Positions 27,311 to 37,397 are shown, numbered from the stretch's first letter. The stretch: 53,669 bases of DNA from Chloroflexota bacterium (GCA_018969295.1 JAGWYN010000029.1:1-53669); one strand, 5' to 3'. Program-made: numbers and translations. The notes: generated from the letters alone by a model not told the origin.

Positions 27311-28429
27311 ATGACACACGCTGTTCCACTGGTCGATCTGTCCGCACAATACGCTGCAATCGGCCCAGAGATCGACGCAGCCATCCGTTCGGTGGTCGAA
27401 CGCGCGGCTTTTATCATGGGGCCGGATGTACAGGCCTTTGAAACTGAATTTGCTGCCTTCTGCGCCACCCGCCACGCAGTCGGGGTCGCCAGCGGGACAG
27501 CAGCCTTGGAATTGACCCTGCGGGCCTGCCAGATCGGCGCAGGAGACGAGGTGATCACCAGCGCCCACACGTTTATTGCCACCGCCGAGGCGATCAGCGC
27601 GACCGGCGCTCGCCCTGTCTTCGCCGACATCGATCCGGTCACCTACACGCTCGACCCAGAGGCGGTGGCGGCAGCTGTCACCCCCGCCACCCGGGCAATC
27701 CTCCCTGTTCATATCTACGGCCAGCCTGCCCACATGGATGGCCTCCTGGCCATCGCCACCCACCACAACCTCGTTGTCGTCGAAGATGCCGCACAGGCCC
27801 ACGGCGCTCGTTGGAACGGACGCCCGGTCGGCTCGCTCGGCCATGCAGCTTGCTTCAGCTTCTACCCGGGCAAAAATCTGGGTGCCTACGGGGATGCCGG
27901 CGCCGTCACCACCGACGACCCCCAGCTGGCAGCACAGGTCGCTCTGCTGCGCAACCATGGGCGCCGCTCCAAATACCTGCATGAGATCAAAGGCTACGGC
28001 GAACGTCTCGACACGCTGCAGGCAGCTGTTCTGCGCGCCAAGCTGCCCCATCTCCCGGCCTGGACCGCTGCCCGTCAACATCTTGCGGCCCGCTACAGCG
28101 AACGGCTGGCCCCTCTGGCAGAGTTCCTGACCTTGCCCGGTGTCGACCCAGCCGCCGAGGCGGTCTGGCATCTGTATGTCGTGCGCACGCAGCCGCGCGA
28201 TGCCCTGCTCGACTCGCTCCAGCAGAGTGGCATCGGGGCGGGCATCCACTACCCGACCCCACTCCACCTGCAGCCCGCCTACGCCGACCTGGGCTATCGA
28301 CGGGGCGACTTGCCTGTGACCGAAAGGGTGGCCGAGAGCTGCCTGAGCCTGCCCCTCTATCCAGAGATGACCGAAGCCCAGCAAGACGCTGTGGTGGCGG
28401 CCATTGCTGCTTTCTTTGGCCAGCGATGA
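27311..28429 (+). CDS. DegT/DnrJ/EryC1-family PLP sugar aminotransferase
   Basis: The 372-residue enzyme would transfer an amino group to a nucleotide-linked keto-sugar. Family blocks are VPLVDLSAQYAAI at the start, GVASGTAALELTLRA, GDEVITSAHTFIATAEAI, FADIDPVTYTLDP, HIYGQPAHMD and VVEDAAQAHGA. The PLP-binding Lys lies in ACFSFYPGKNLGAYGDAGAV, and DGA..RNHGR and the C-terminal YPTPLHLQPA region follow. ATG 27311 and ATG 27296 are both possible. It overlaps the GT2 gene by ATGA, suggesting coupled synthesis and transfer of an amino sugar. The promoter/terminator arrangement upstream suggests attenuation. Confidence 0.92.
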   Translation: MTHAVPLVDLSAQYAAIGPEIDAAIRSVVERAAFIMGPDVQAFETEFAAFCATRHAVGVASGTAALELTLRACQIGAGDEVITSAHTFIATAEAISATGARPVFADIDPVTYTLDPEAVAAAVTPATRAILPVHIYGQPAHMDGLLAIATHHNLVVVEDAAQAHGARWNGRPVGSLGHAACFSFYPGKNLGAYGDAGAVTTDDPQLAAQVALLRNHGRRSKYLHEIKGYGERLDTLQAAVLRAKLPHLPAWTAARQHLAARYSERLAPLAEFLTLPGVDPAAEAVWHLYVVRTQPRDALLDSLQQSGIGAGIHYPTPLHLQPAYADLGYRRGDLPVTERVAESCLSLPLYPEMTEAQQDAVVAAIAAFFGQR

Positions 28430-29400
28430 ACGAAATGCACAAAACCCACTCCCTGCACACAGGTCCACCTCCTGCGATCTCGGTCGTGGTGCCAGCCCGC
28501 AACGAAGAGGCCACCATCGCCACGGTGGTCGAGCGAACCTACCAGGCCTTCGCACAGCTGGGCTGCAGCGGCGAGGTCCTGGTCGTCAACGACGGCAGCA
28601 CCGACCGCACCGGGGCCATTCTGGCCACCCTGCGAACGCAGTACCCCTCGCTGCGGGTCTTCACCCGCCGCCGTAGCCGCGGCATGACCGCCGCCTTGCA
28701 GCAGATGTTCAGCGCCAGCTCCGGTGCAGTTGTGATTTTGATCCCAGCCGATCTGGAGTCAGACCCACTGCTCGACCTGCCGGTGCTGATGCACGCGTTG
28801 GAGGCAGCGGATCTGGACGTCGTCGCCGGCTGGCGCCAGGGACGTCGCGACCGCAAGGTTCTGGCCAGCAAAATTTATAACTGGGTGATGGCACAGCTGG
28901 CTGGCGTTCACGTGCACGACGGCAACTGGATCAAAGCCATGCGCCGTGAAGTCGTCGCCAGTTTCCCCCCGTTGCGCAGCGACTGGCACCGCTTTTTGTT
29001 GATGATCGCGGCCCACAACGGCTTTCGCATCGGAGAAGTCCCCACCTTCTACCAGCCCCGCCCTGCCGGCAGCAGCAAGTTCGGCTGGGAACGAATTCCC
29101 AAAAGTTTTTTGGATGTGCTTGTTCTGAAGTTTCTGCTCACCTTCAGCGAAGCCCCCATGCGTTTTTTCGGGGGGTTGGGCCTCGCCGGGCTGGTCGGCA
29201 GCACCCTGGTCTTTCTCTATCTGCTCTTGCTCTATGTGTTCACAGCGACACAGCAACGCCCGATCTTTCTGTCCGCCGGCATCGCTGCCATCCTCAGCGT
29301 GCTCCTCATCCTGGTCGGCTTCCTGGCTGAACTCATCGTCACCCAGGGAGAACGCATCACCCAGCTGGAAAACGAGCTGACCACCCGCACGTCCGAATAA
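28426..29400 (+). CDS. Family 2 glycosyltransferase with C-terminal membrane helices
   Basis: The 324-residue enzyme has a GT-A fold typical of polyprenyl-phosphate glycosyltransferases. It shows ISVVVPARNEEATIATVVER, VVNDGSTDRT, then the metal site (LIPADLESDP) and the catalytic-side block MRREVVASFPPLRSDWHRF. Two C-terminal hydrophobic segments (GLGLAGLVGSTLVFLYLLLL and AGIAAILSVLLILVGFLAEL) anchor it to the membrane. It overlaps the aminotransferase by ATGA, so the pair probably loads an amino sugar onto a lipid carrier. The end converges on the GT39-like gene with a 25-base gap. Confidence 0.9.
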   Translation: MNEMHKTHSLHTGPPPAISVVVPARNEEATIATVVERTYQAFAQLGCSGEVLVVNDGSTDRTGAILATLRTQYPSLRVFTRRRSRGMTAALQQMFSASSGAVVILIPADLESDPLLDLPVLMHALEAADLDVVAGWRQGRRDRKVLASKIYNWVMAQLAGVHVHDGNWIKAMRREVVASFPPLRSDWHRFLLMIAAHNGFRIGEVPTFYQPRPAGSSKFGWERIPKSFLDVLVLKFLLTFSEAPMRFFGGLGLAGLVGSTLVFLYLLLLYVFTATQQRPIFLSAGIAAILSVLLILVGFLAELIVTQGERITQLENELTTRTSE

Positions 29401-29425
29401 ACTCCTTCTCCGGCGGAGCGCTGGT

Positions 29426-31435
29426 TCAAGGGGAGACCACACGGGCGCTCCCACAGGCCACCTGCTCCCCGACCTCCTGCCCGGCCGGGTCGCGCAGCCT
29501 GACCTGCAGCGGGTAGCTGCCCGGCGGGGTGGCTGGGTTGAGGTTGACGTCGACTTCGTCGCGCACCACGCTGCCCACAGGCCACTGCGACGGCGGGTCA
29601 CGGCGCAAAATTTCACCGTCCCGGTAAAGCCGCTCTCCCCACACCCCCTCCGGCCCGACCAGCTGCACGTCGGGCATGTACGCCTGCTCGACAGCCGCCG
29701 TCGCCTGCCACCAGAGCCGCACATGCACCCACCCACTCGGGGGGTGCATCCGAAAATCGCTGGCAGCCACCAGAGGGGTGGTCACCTCACAGGCCAGCAG
29801 ACGCAGCCCCGGAACCAGTTCGACGTCGACCCAGCTCGCCGAATCTGCCAAGGGCGGCACTTCTGCAAAACGATGGCGCAGGGCATAGCCGGTCACCTGA
29901 ATCCCAGCCGGGTACTGTTCGGTCACCACCGGAAAGTTCTGGTCAAGCCAGCCTTCCACGACACGCTCGCGGTCGACACCCTCCAGATGGCTCTGCACCA
30001 GCCAGAGCGTGGCCGTCCCCAGATCTTCCAGCCCGCGCACCGGGGGTTCCACCTCCGCACTCTGGCCCGGCTCCAGTCTGCCCGTATACGGGTAAAAGAC
30101 CGGCAGCTCCTGCTCGTCCGCCCACTGCCGCAGATACCAGCGCAGCGCGAGGTTGGTGTATTCCGCATGGCTGAACGCAGCCGCTGCCAGGCCCGGGCTC
30201 TGTTGTTGGTAGCCGGCCAGATAAGCCGCGGCGGCCCGCCAATCCTCGCGCAGCCGCTCCGGCGACCACAACGCCGGCAACGCCCCTGCCACCAGCAGCA
30301 CCGTGGCCGCACCGGCAGCCCACCCAGCGGGGCGCCAGCGCAGCCCCACGGCGACCGCGCCGCGCGCAAGGGCCCACAGCGCATACGGGGCCAGAAACAA
30401 AAAGTAGCGGTCTTCCGCAAACACCGTGTCGCTGGCCCCCAGCAGCGCGCCGCCGATCGCCAGAGGACCCCCTAGCCAGAGGCAGAGCCAGAGCTGGTCG
30501 TGGCGCTCTCGGCCAGCACGCAGGAGCAGGCCTGCCGACAGCAGCAGGGCCAGCCAGGTCAGAAGCCAGGGTGCCACCGCTGCAGTCAGCCAGGGTGCCC
30601 GCCAGAGTGTCATCACCTGCAGTTGCCGCAGCAGCTGCGCCCCAAAATTCTCGTAGGGCACCCCCGGCATCCCTTCGCGGACGTTGACCCCCCAGGCGCT
30701 GTGCGCCAGCGGCAGAAAGAGCAGCAGAGTCACCGTCAGCGCACAAACCCCCTCCAGCAGCCGACGCCAGCCACCGTCAGCACCTGCCACAGCGCGTGCC
30801 TGCCGCTCAGCAACCCACAGCCCGACCAACGCCAGCCCGGCAGCCGGCAGCACAAACGCGCTGAACAGATAGCTGTACAACGCAAATGTGAACGCGCCGA
30901 CACAGAGCGCCCACCATCCCAGACGGGCCAGCGCCCGCTGCCCCTGCCAGCCGCGCAACAGAGCATACCCCGCCCAGACAATCCCCGTGGTCGCAGGCTG
31001 GAACATGCGCAGCTCCTGGCTGTACCAGACCAGCACCGGGCTGAGCGCGGTCAAAGCGGCCGCCAACAGCGCCACAGAACGCCCGCTGAGCCTCTGGGCC
31101 AGCAGCCCCAGACCCACTACCGTCAAAACGCCGAGCAACGCCCCCAGCAGACGCAGTGCCCAGTCGCTGTGCGCCAACCCCAACGGTTCGAGCAGGTTGA
31201 TCCAACTATGCAGCAACAGATAATAGCCGGGCGGATGCTTGTCCTGAATCAACGGCAGCGTACTTTGCCAGATGTAGTTGGCGCCCGAACGGGCCCACCT
31301 CAAGCTGACTGCTTCGTCGAACCAGAAAGAATGGTAGTCCAGCTGCCACAGACGGGTCCAGGCAGCCACTGCCAGAATCGTCAGCTCTGGCCAGAGCCCC
31401 CGCAGCCTTGCCCAGCCGCCCCTTCTCTCAGCCAT
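29426..31435 (-). CDS. GT39/ArnT-like polytopic glycosyltransferase
   Basis: The 669-residue integral membrane protein has about ten helices in its first 420 residues. The first extracytoplasmic loop carries FWFDEAVS, the acidic motif of PMT/ArnT-type GT-C enzymes, followed by DKHPPGYYLLLH, a second family block. YSQELRMF is a third. A soluble C-terminal domain of about 250 residues follows, with beta-rich sequence. It would transfer a sugar from a lipid-linked donor outside the membrane. Its start overlaps the end of the ABC ATPase gene by eight bases. It is a possible partner of the lipid-linked GT2 enzyme transcribed from the opposite side. Confidence 0.85.
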   Translation of the reverse strand: MAERRGGWARLRGLWPELTILAVAAWTRLWQLDYHSFWFDEAVSLRWARSGANYIWQSTLPLIQDKHPPGYYLLLHSWINLLEPLGLAHSDWALRLLGALLGVLTVVGLGLLAQRLSGRSVALLAAALTALSPVLVWYSQELRMFQPATTGIVWAGYALLRGWQGQRALARLGWWALCVGAFTFALYSYLFSAFVLPAAGLALVGLWVAERQARAVAGADGGWRRLLEGVCALTVTLLLFLPLAHSAWGVNVREGMPGVPYENFGAQLLRQLQVMTLWRAPWLTAAVAPWLLTWLALLLSAGLLLRAGRERHDQLWLCLWLGGPLAIGGALLGASDTVFAEDRYFLFLAPYALWALARGAVAVGLRWRPAGWAAGAATVLLVAGALPALWSPERLREDWRAAAAYLAGYQQQSPGLAAAAFSHAEYTNLALRWYLRQWADEQELPVFYPYTGRLEPGQSAEVEPPVRGLEDLGTATLWLVQSHLEGVDRERVVEGWLDQNFPVVTEQYPAGIQVTGYALRHRFAEVPPLADSASWVDVELVPGLRLLACEVTTPLVAASDFRMHPPSGWVHVRLWWQATAAVEQAYMPDVQLVGPEGVWGERLYRDGEILRRDPPSQWPVGSVVRDEVDVNLNPATPPGSYPLQVRLRDPAGQEVGEQVACGSARVVSP

Positions 31436-32405
31436 CCCTCAGCTGCTCCCCTGTGCAGGCCAAAAAGACATCCCCCAGGCTGGGACGGTGGATGGCCACC
31501 CGGTGGATCGCAAATCCTGCCGCCAGCGTGGCCGCGATCAGCTCTGCCAGCCGACGCTCGCCGCTGTCCACCCCGATCTGAAAATAGATCGACGGCTCAC
31601 CCAGCGGCCCTTCGGCGACATGATGCACGAGGTTGGTGACAAAGGGCAGGCCCGCCAACAACGCAGACTGGCGAGCCACGTCGCCGGTGCCCGCAAGGGT
31701 GACAACATCCGCCCCCATCTGGCCGATAAGTTCAGCCGGGGATCCCGTCAACAGCAGCTCGCCATCGTCGAGGATCCCGACACGGTCCGCCAACGACTCG
31801 GCCTCCTCCATCGAATGGGTCGTCAGCAGCAAAGTGATCCCTTCCTCTTTGCGCAGCTGCCGAAGGTAGCGCCAGATCCCGGCGCGGTTCTGCGGGTCCA
31901 GTCCCTGGGTCGGTTCGTCCAGAAACAGCACTTGAGGGGCTGGCAGCAGGCCGCGCGCCAGTTCGAGCCGCCGCTTCATCCCCCCCGAATAGGTGCCGGT
32001 CTTGCGATCCAACACGTCGCTGAGCTCGACCAGCGCAGCCAGCTCCGCAATCCGTCTTTTGCGCGTTGGCTGGTCAAGCCCATAGAGGCGGCCATGAATG
32101 TCCAGCACCTGACGCCCGCTCAACTCGGTGTCGAGCACGATCTCCTGAAAGGTCACCCCCAGGCGACGGCGAACTTCAGCGCTCTGCGTGACCACATCAA
32201 AACCAGCCACTGCTGCGCGCCCGGCGGTCGGTGCCAGCAAGGTGGTCAAAATCGAGATCAGGGTCGTCTTGCCAGCCCCGTTGGGGCCAAGCAGCGCGTA
32301 AATTTCGCCGCGCTGCACGCTGAAGGTGACCCCGCGCAGCGCCTGCACAGCCCCGCCGCGCCCAGGATAGGTCTTGACCAATTGGTCGCTTTCGATTGCG
32401 TTCAT
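31428..32405 (-). CDS. DrrA/CcmA-type ABC transporter ATPase without a nearby permease
   Basis: The 325-residue ATPase shows Walker A GPNGAGKTT, Q-loop VTFQEIVLDTELSG, signature YSGGMKRRLELARGLL, Walker B VLFLDEPTQGLD and switch His in TTHSMEEAE. It belongs to the DrrA class of ABC-2 exporters, which act with a separate six-helix permease. None is present nearby, and the next gene is a GT39-like enzyme overlapping by eight bases. The permease could lie elsewhere, or the export role could be tied to glycan assembly. GGAGGAGGAT gives a strong ribosome site. Confidence 0.92.
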   Translation of the reverse strand: MNAIESDQLVKTYPGRGGAVQALRGVTFSVQRGEIYALLGPNGAGKTTLISILTTLLAPTAGRAAVAGFDVVTQSAEVRRRLGVTFQEIVLDTELSGRQVLDIHGRLYGLDQPTRKRRIAELAALVELSDVLDRKTGTYSGGMKRRLELARGLLPAPQVLFLDEPTQGLDPQNRAGIWRYLRQLRKEEGITLLLTTHSMEEAESLADRVGILDDGELLLTGSPAELIGQMGADVVTLAGTGDVARQSALLAGLPFVTNLVHHVAEGPLGEPSIYFQIGVDSGERRLAELIAATLAAGFAIHRVAIHRPSLGDVFLACTGEQLRDG

Positions 32406-32418
32406 ATCCTCCTCCAGC

Positions 32419-32441
32419 GGGCCCCTCAGGCGGAGGGGCCC
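32419..32441 (-). terminator. Hairpin between E1-beta and ABC ATPase genes
   Basis: GGGCCCCTC and GAGGGGCCC pair as a 9-bp stem with a 5-base loop just before the ribosome site of the ATPase gene. There is no T-run, so it could be a processing or stability element rather than a terminator. Confidence 0.5.
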
Positions 32442-32453
32442 GTCCAGCTCTCT

Positions 32454-33485
32454 TCAGTAGAGCGCCAGCCTGCGCGCTGCCACATAGATTTTCTCTGCAT
32501 TGGGCCGGTAGGCATCTTCCAAAGGGGGGCTGAATGGAACCGGCACGTCCAACCCACCGAGCCGCTGCACCGGGGCGTCCAGCCACTCAAAGGCCTCTTC
32601 TGCGACCAGTGCAGCAACCTCTGCGCCGACCCCAGCCAGCCGATTGGCGGCGTGCACGACCAGCACCTTGCCTGTTTTGCGGGCCGTTGCCAGGATCGCT
32701 GGCCGGTCCAGCGGCTTGAGGGTGCGCAGGTCGAGCACTTCGCTGTCGATCCCTTCATCCGCCAGCCGCCGGGCAGCCGCAAGCGCCTGATGCAACATGG
32801 CACCGTAGGTGACCATCGACAGATCCCGACCTGGCCGCACGACAGATGCCTCTCCCAGAGGAAGGGCTTCAGCGCCCGACGGGACATGCCCTTTCAAGGA
32901 GCGATAGAGCGGCTTGCTCTCAAAATAAATCACCGGGTTGTCGTCGCGGATGGCGGCCAGCAACAGCCCTTTGGCGTCGGCGGGGGTCGACGGCGCCACC
33001 ACCTTGAGCCCAGGGGTATGGACAAACCAGGCCTCTGGGTTCTGGCTGTGGAACGGGCCAGAGCGAATTCCACCGTCAGACGGTGCGCGGATCACCCAAG
33101 GCACCGCCCCCTTCCAGCGGTAGTGGGCGGTCGCCGCAAACTGGACAATGCTGTCAAACGCCGAAGAAATAAAATCGGCAAACTGCATCTCCACCACCGG
33201 GCGCAGCCCCATCAGAGCCATTCCGGTCGCCGCCCCCACAAAGCCAAGCTCGGCGAGCGGGGTGTTGATCACACGGCGGGCGCCAAATTCAGCTTCAAAA
33301 CCTTTGGTCACCTTGAAAGCCCCGCCAAAATCGCCGGCGATGTCTTCCCCCATCAGCAGCACGTTCGGATCCCGACGCATCTCCTCACGCAGCGCCTCGC
33401 TGATGGCGGCAATATAGGTCAGCTCGCGCGTCGAATCCCCTGTCTGTTCGCCGTCGGCAAACCCGAAGTTGCTCCCTGTCCCCAT
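32454..33485 (-). CDS. 2-oxoacid dehydrogenase E1 component, beta subunit
   Basis: The 343-residue beta subunit completes the thiamine diphosphate-dependent E1 decarboxylase. Family blocks are YIAAISEALREEM, MGEDIAGDFGGAFKVT, RVINTPLAELGFVGAATGMAL, RPVVEMQFADFI, and FHSQNPEAWFVHTPGLKVVAPSTP. The C-terminal transketolase-like region starts near VTYGAMLHQALAAA and contains DLRTLKPLD. ATG 33485 is supported by AGGGTGAGGTC just upstream and lies four bases after the alpha stop. No E2 or E3 genes are nearby. Pyruvate, acetoin and branched-chain forms cannot be separated from the sequence alone. Confidence 0.92.
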   Translation of the reverse strand: MGTGSNFGFADGEQTGDSTRELTYIAAISEALREEMRRDPNVLLMGEDIAGDFGGAFKVTKGFEAEFGARRVINTPLAELGFVGAATGMALMGLRPVVEMQFADFISSAFDSIVQFAATAHYRWKGAVPWVIRAPSDGGIRSGPFHSQNPEAWFVHTPGLKVVAPSTPADAKGLLLAAIRDDNPVIYFESKPLYRSLKGHVPSGAEALPLGEASVVRPGRDLSMVTYGAMLHQALAAARRLADEGIDSEVLDLRTLKPLDRPAILATARKTGKVLVVHAANRLAGVGAEVAALVAEEAFEWLDAPVQRLGGLDVPVPFSPPLEDAYRPNAEKIYVAARRLALY

Positions 33486-33489
33486 GACC

Positions 33490-34467
33490 TCACCCTTCTG
33501 CGTAGACCCCCGCCTCGACCGTGGCCGGGTCAGGCAGGATATCAGCCTCGGCGCGGGCCACAGCATCGGCAACCTCTGCCGCAACCCGCTCTGCGATCTC
33601 CGAGAGCACTGCCTCGTCGCTGACCCCAGCCTCCAACAGACGCGCCCGATAGGTCATCACTGGATCCCGCTTTTCCCAGCTCTCCAGCAAGGAACGTGGG
33701 ACATACTCCGCCCCGTCGTGGATGGCATGGCCCAGCATCCGCATCGTCCTGGCCTCGATGAGCGTCGGCCCGCCGCCGCAGCGAGCCTGCTCGACCGCAG
33801 CAGAGGTCACAGCGTAGACAGCCTCCACGTCGTTGCCATCGACAGTGACCCCTGCCATCCCATAGCTGGCTGCCCGTTCGGCGATCGCAGGGACCTTCAT
33901 CTGTTGTTCCAACGGCGTCGAATAGGCATAAAGGTTGTTCTCGACGATCACCACCCACGGTGCATTCCAAACGGCGGCCATGTTGAGTGTCTCATGAAAC
34001 AGCCCGGCACTGCTGGCACCGTCGCCGGTAAAGGTGAGCGCCACGCGCGCCTCCGACCGGTAGACAAAGCTCATCGCCGCCCCCAGCGACACCGCCATCG
34101 AATGGGGAAGGTGGCTGATAAAGCCGATGATCTGGAGCCCCAGATCCCCCATGCCGTGCAGGTTAGCATCGCGACCCGCCGAGACCCCACCGCTGCGCCC
34201 CAGCAGATTGCCGAAGATACGCTCTGCCGTCATCCCACGCAGCAGGTAGGCGCCCAGGTCGCGGTGCATCGGGGCGATCACATCCTCCGGTTTCAGCGCA
34301 TACGCGGCTCCGACACTGATCGCCTCGTGGCCACGCTGGCTGAAGGTGCCTCCCAGACCACGCCCCTGCTTCCACATCGCCACCATCGTCTCGTCAAAGC
34401 TGCGCGTGAACAGCATCCAGTAGTACAGTGCAAGGCGCTGCTCGTTTGTCAACGTGGTTTGGGCCAC
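33490..34467 (-). CDS. 2-oxoacid dehydrogenase E1 component, alpha subunit
   Basis: The 325-residue alpha subunit binds thiamine diphosphate through the GDGA...ENN motif (GDGASSAGLFHETLN to IVENN). Other blocks are RGLGGTFSQRGHEAISVG, APMHRDLGAYLLRGM, and the phosphorylation-loop-like MRMLGHAIHDGAEYVP. The GTG at 34467 is preferred to the longer frame (34509) because GGGAGG lies eight bases upstream. The stop is four bases from the beta start, so the pair is coupled. The 79-base gap to cmk upstream may hold a start site, but none was identified. Confidence 0.92.
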   Translation of the reverse strand: MAQTTLTNEQRLALYYWMLFTRSFDETMVAMWKQGRGLGGTFSQRGHEAISVGAAYALKPEDVIAPMHRDLGAYLLRGMTAERIFGNLLGRSGGVSAGRDANLHGMGDLGLQIIGFISHLPHSMAVSLGAAMSFVYRSEARVALTFTGDGASSAGLFHETLNMAAVWNAPWVVIVENNLYAYSTPLEQQMKVPAIAERAASYGMAGVTVDGNDVEAVYAVTSAAVEQARCGGGPTLIEARTMRMLGHAIHDGAEYVPRSLLESWEKRDPVMTYRARLLEAGVSDEAVLSEIAERVAAEVADAVARAEADILPDPATVEAGVYAEG

Positions 34468-34546
34468 AGCATCGACCTCCCTTCTCTTGGGCCTCGACAG
34501 AGATTTCACCAGGACTCCCCCAGCGCTTGCCCTATCTCGTCGCAGT

Positions 34547-35314
34547 TCAGGCTGTCAAAACGGTGCGCAGCGCAGCCAACGCCGCAGCCAAGGTCTCGGC
34601 CGCTGTGCGTTCGCTGCTGTCAATGCGCACGGCATCTGCGGCAGGACGCAGCGGCGAGTGGGTGCGTTCGCTGTCGATGCGGTCGCGACGCTCGATGTCG
34701 GCCAGCACCTGTGCATAGGCCACCTCCTTGCCCTGTTCGCACAGCTCCTGGTGGCGACGGTGCGCCCGCACCGCCGCAGTCGCTTCGATATAGAGCTTGA
34801 GCGGGGCCTCCGGCATCACCACAGTCCCGATGTCACGGCCGACCATCACAATGCCCGGCCGCTCGGCCTGCCCACTCCCATAGCGGCGGGCGATCTGGCG
34901 CTGCCGGTCCGTCATCGCTGACCGCACCTCCGCATAGGCCGACACCGTCGAAACCGCTCGATCGACTTCAGGAGCCCGAATCTGCCAGGTCACATCCTGC
35001 CCATCCACCAACACGGTGGCATGGCGCCCATCCTGTGGGTCGGGCTGGGGCGGCTGGATCTCGATCCAGATCTCCCCAGCCAGCTGGCCGATCTCCAGCT
35101 CGTTCTCCAGCAGGATTCCCCCGTCCAGCACAGCCCAAGTCACCGCACGGTACAGACTTCCTGTATCAAAAAACAAAAAATCCAAAGCCCGGGCCAGCCC
35201 ATAGCCGACTGTGCTCTTGCCCGACGCCGCGGGCCCGTCGATCGCAACGATCGCTGGATACAATGCCGTTCGCTCTCTTTCTTGATCCGCAGACAACGGT
35301 CTGGTGTCGGCCAT
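34547..35314 (-). CDS. cmk: Cytidylate kinase
   Basis: The 255-residue enzyme phosphorylates CMP and dCMP to the diphosphates. It has the P-loop GPAASGKST, FDTGSLYRAVTW, the CMP-binding region around IRAPEVDRAVSTVSAYAEVR, and GRDIGTVV with the C-terminal block RDRIDSERTHSPLRPAADAV and IDSSERT. The ATG at 35314 lies 12 bases after the pseudouridine synthase stop, in the same order as in many Gram-positive-like genomes (rluB-cmk). Confidence 0.96.
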   Translation of the reverse strand: MADTRPLSADQERERTALYPAIVAIDGPAASGKSTVGYGLARALDFLFFDTGSLYRAVTWAVLDGGILLENELEIGQLAGEIWIEIQPPQPDPQDGRHATVLVDGQDVTWQIRAPEVDRAVSTVSAYAEVRSAMTDRQRQIARRYGSGQAERPGIVMVGRDIGTVVMPEAPLKLYIEATAAVRAHRRHQELCEQGKEVAYAQVLADIERRDRIDSERTHSPLRPAADAVRIDSSERTAAETLAAALAALRTVLTA

Positions 35315-35326
35315 GGTCAGACAGCT

Positions 35327-36304
35327 TTACGCTGCACGCGGGCGCCGGGGCACCTCGCGGTTGTGGCCAGCCGGCCGTTTTTCCGCACTCCCCCGGCCTG
35401 CACTCCCCCGGCCCGCACTCCCCCGGCCCGCACTCCCCCGGCCCGCACTCCCCCGGCCCGCACTCCCCCGGCCCGCACTCCCCCGGCCCGCACTCTGTGG
35501 GCGCGCGCCGGGTCGCTGGGGGAGCGGTCTGGCTGCTGGGGCCCGCTCTACAGCCAGCCCAGCAGCCTGGCGCAACGCGCGCACCTCAGCCGGCGTCAAG
35601 GGCACACACTCGCCGAGCGCCAGCTTGCCCAGCGTCAGCGGCCCCAAGGACCACCTCACCAGCCGCAGCGTCGGGTAGCCGACGGCGGCGGTCATAGAGC
35701 GGATCTGGCGTTTTTTCCCCTCGCGCAGCACAATGCGCAGCCAGACCCCTTCTGTCGGCCCGCGGCTGAGGGCCAGTTCGGCAGGCAATTCCTGGACCAC
35801 TTCAACCTCTGCCGGGGCCGTACGCCCTTCGGGCAGTTCGACACCCTGACGCAGCGTGAGCAGCGCCGTCGTCGTCGGCACGCGCTCGACCAGCACATAG
35901 TACGTCTTGGGATGCTCGTAGCGCGGGTGGGTCAGGCGGTGGGCCAGTTCTCCGTCGTCGGTGAGCAGGATCAGCCCCTCGCTGTGCAGGTCGAGGCGCC
36001 CGACCGGAAAAAGTCGACCGGCCTCGGCCGGGGCCAGATCCAGCACAGTCCGCCGTTCCCCCCCTTCGCTGTCGCTAAGGAGGCCGCGCGGCTTGTGGAG
36101 CTTGTAGTAGTGGTGGGTTGCGACCACTTTGAGCGGTTTGCCGTCCACCACAATCTGGTCGCGCGCCGGGTCAGCTTTCGAGCCCAACGTCTGGACCACC
36201 TGGCCGTTGACATGGACCCGCCCGGCAGCAATCAGCTCTTCGCATTTGCGACGGCTGCCGATGCCGGCAGCCGCCATCACTTTTTGCAGTCGTTCTTTGC
36301 TCAT
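35327..36304 (-). CDS. rluB: rRNA pseudouridine synthase (RluB/RsuA family) with repeat tail
   Basis: The 325-residue enzyme isomerises uridine in rRNA. It has an N-terminal S4 RNA-binding domain (RLQKVMAAAGIGSRRKCEELIAAGRV) and a catalytic core with the invariant Asp in PVGRLDLHSEGLILLTDDGEL. A C-terminal tail of about 60 basic residues, including seven GSAGR units, is encoded by a 15-bp DNA repeat (35386-35490). This tail is not part of the fold and could bind RNA by charge. RluB rather than RsuA is favoured by length and by the cmk neighbour. The secDF terminator lies just upstream. Confidence 0.9.
   Translation of the reverse strand: MSKERLQKVMAAAGIGSRRKCEELIAAGRVHVNGQVVQTLGSKADPARDQIVVDGKPLKVVATHHYYKLHKPRGLLSDSEGGERRTVLDLAPAEAGRLFPVGRLDLHSEGLILLTDDGELAHRLTHPRYEHPKTYYVLVERVPTTTALLTLRQGVELPEGRTAPAEVEVVQELPAELALSRGPTEGVWLRIVLREGKKRQIRSMTAAVGYPTLRLVRWSLGPLTLGKLALGECVPLTPAEVRALRQAAGLAVERAPAARPLPQRPGARPQSAGRGSAGRGSAGRGSAGRGSAGRGSAGRGSAGRGSAEKRPAGHNREVPRRPRAA
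35386..35490 (-). repeat. Seven 15-bp in-frame tandem repeats encoding GSAGR
   Basis: The plus-strand unit CACTCCCCCGGCCCG occurs at 35386 (with one T) and then at 35401, 35416, 35431, 35446, 35461 and 35476. It encodes a five-residue unit in the tail of the pseudouridine synthase, so copy-number change keeps the frame. Confidence 0.97.
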
Positions 36305-36350
36305 GAAACCTCGTCTATGGGTGGCATCCAGGTCGGCAAGGGGCAGCCCA

Positions 36351-36385
36351 ACAAAAACGGCGAAGCGGGTGCTCTGCTTCGCCGT
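36351..36385 (-). terminator. Intrinsic terminator of secDF
   Basis: ACGGCGAAGC and GCTTCGCCGT pair as a perfect 10-bp stem, and on the minus strand the second arm runs into TTTTTGTT. It lies 54-90 bases past the secF stop. Confidence 0.85.
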
Positions 36386-36439
36386 CTGGAGCCCAAGGCG
36401 GCGGCCAGCGCCAGCCAGAAACTACGCCACTCCGTTTGC

Positions 36440-37387
<948 letters not shown>

Positions 37388-37397
37388 CGCAATCTCT

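Noticed and set aside
35386..35490. CRISPR-like array
   Set aside because: The units are directly adjacent with no spacers and lie in frame inside a gene; the same holds for 6280-6424 and 10231-10294.
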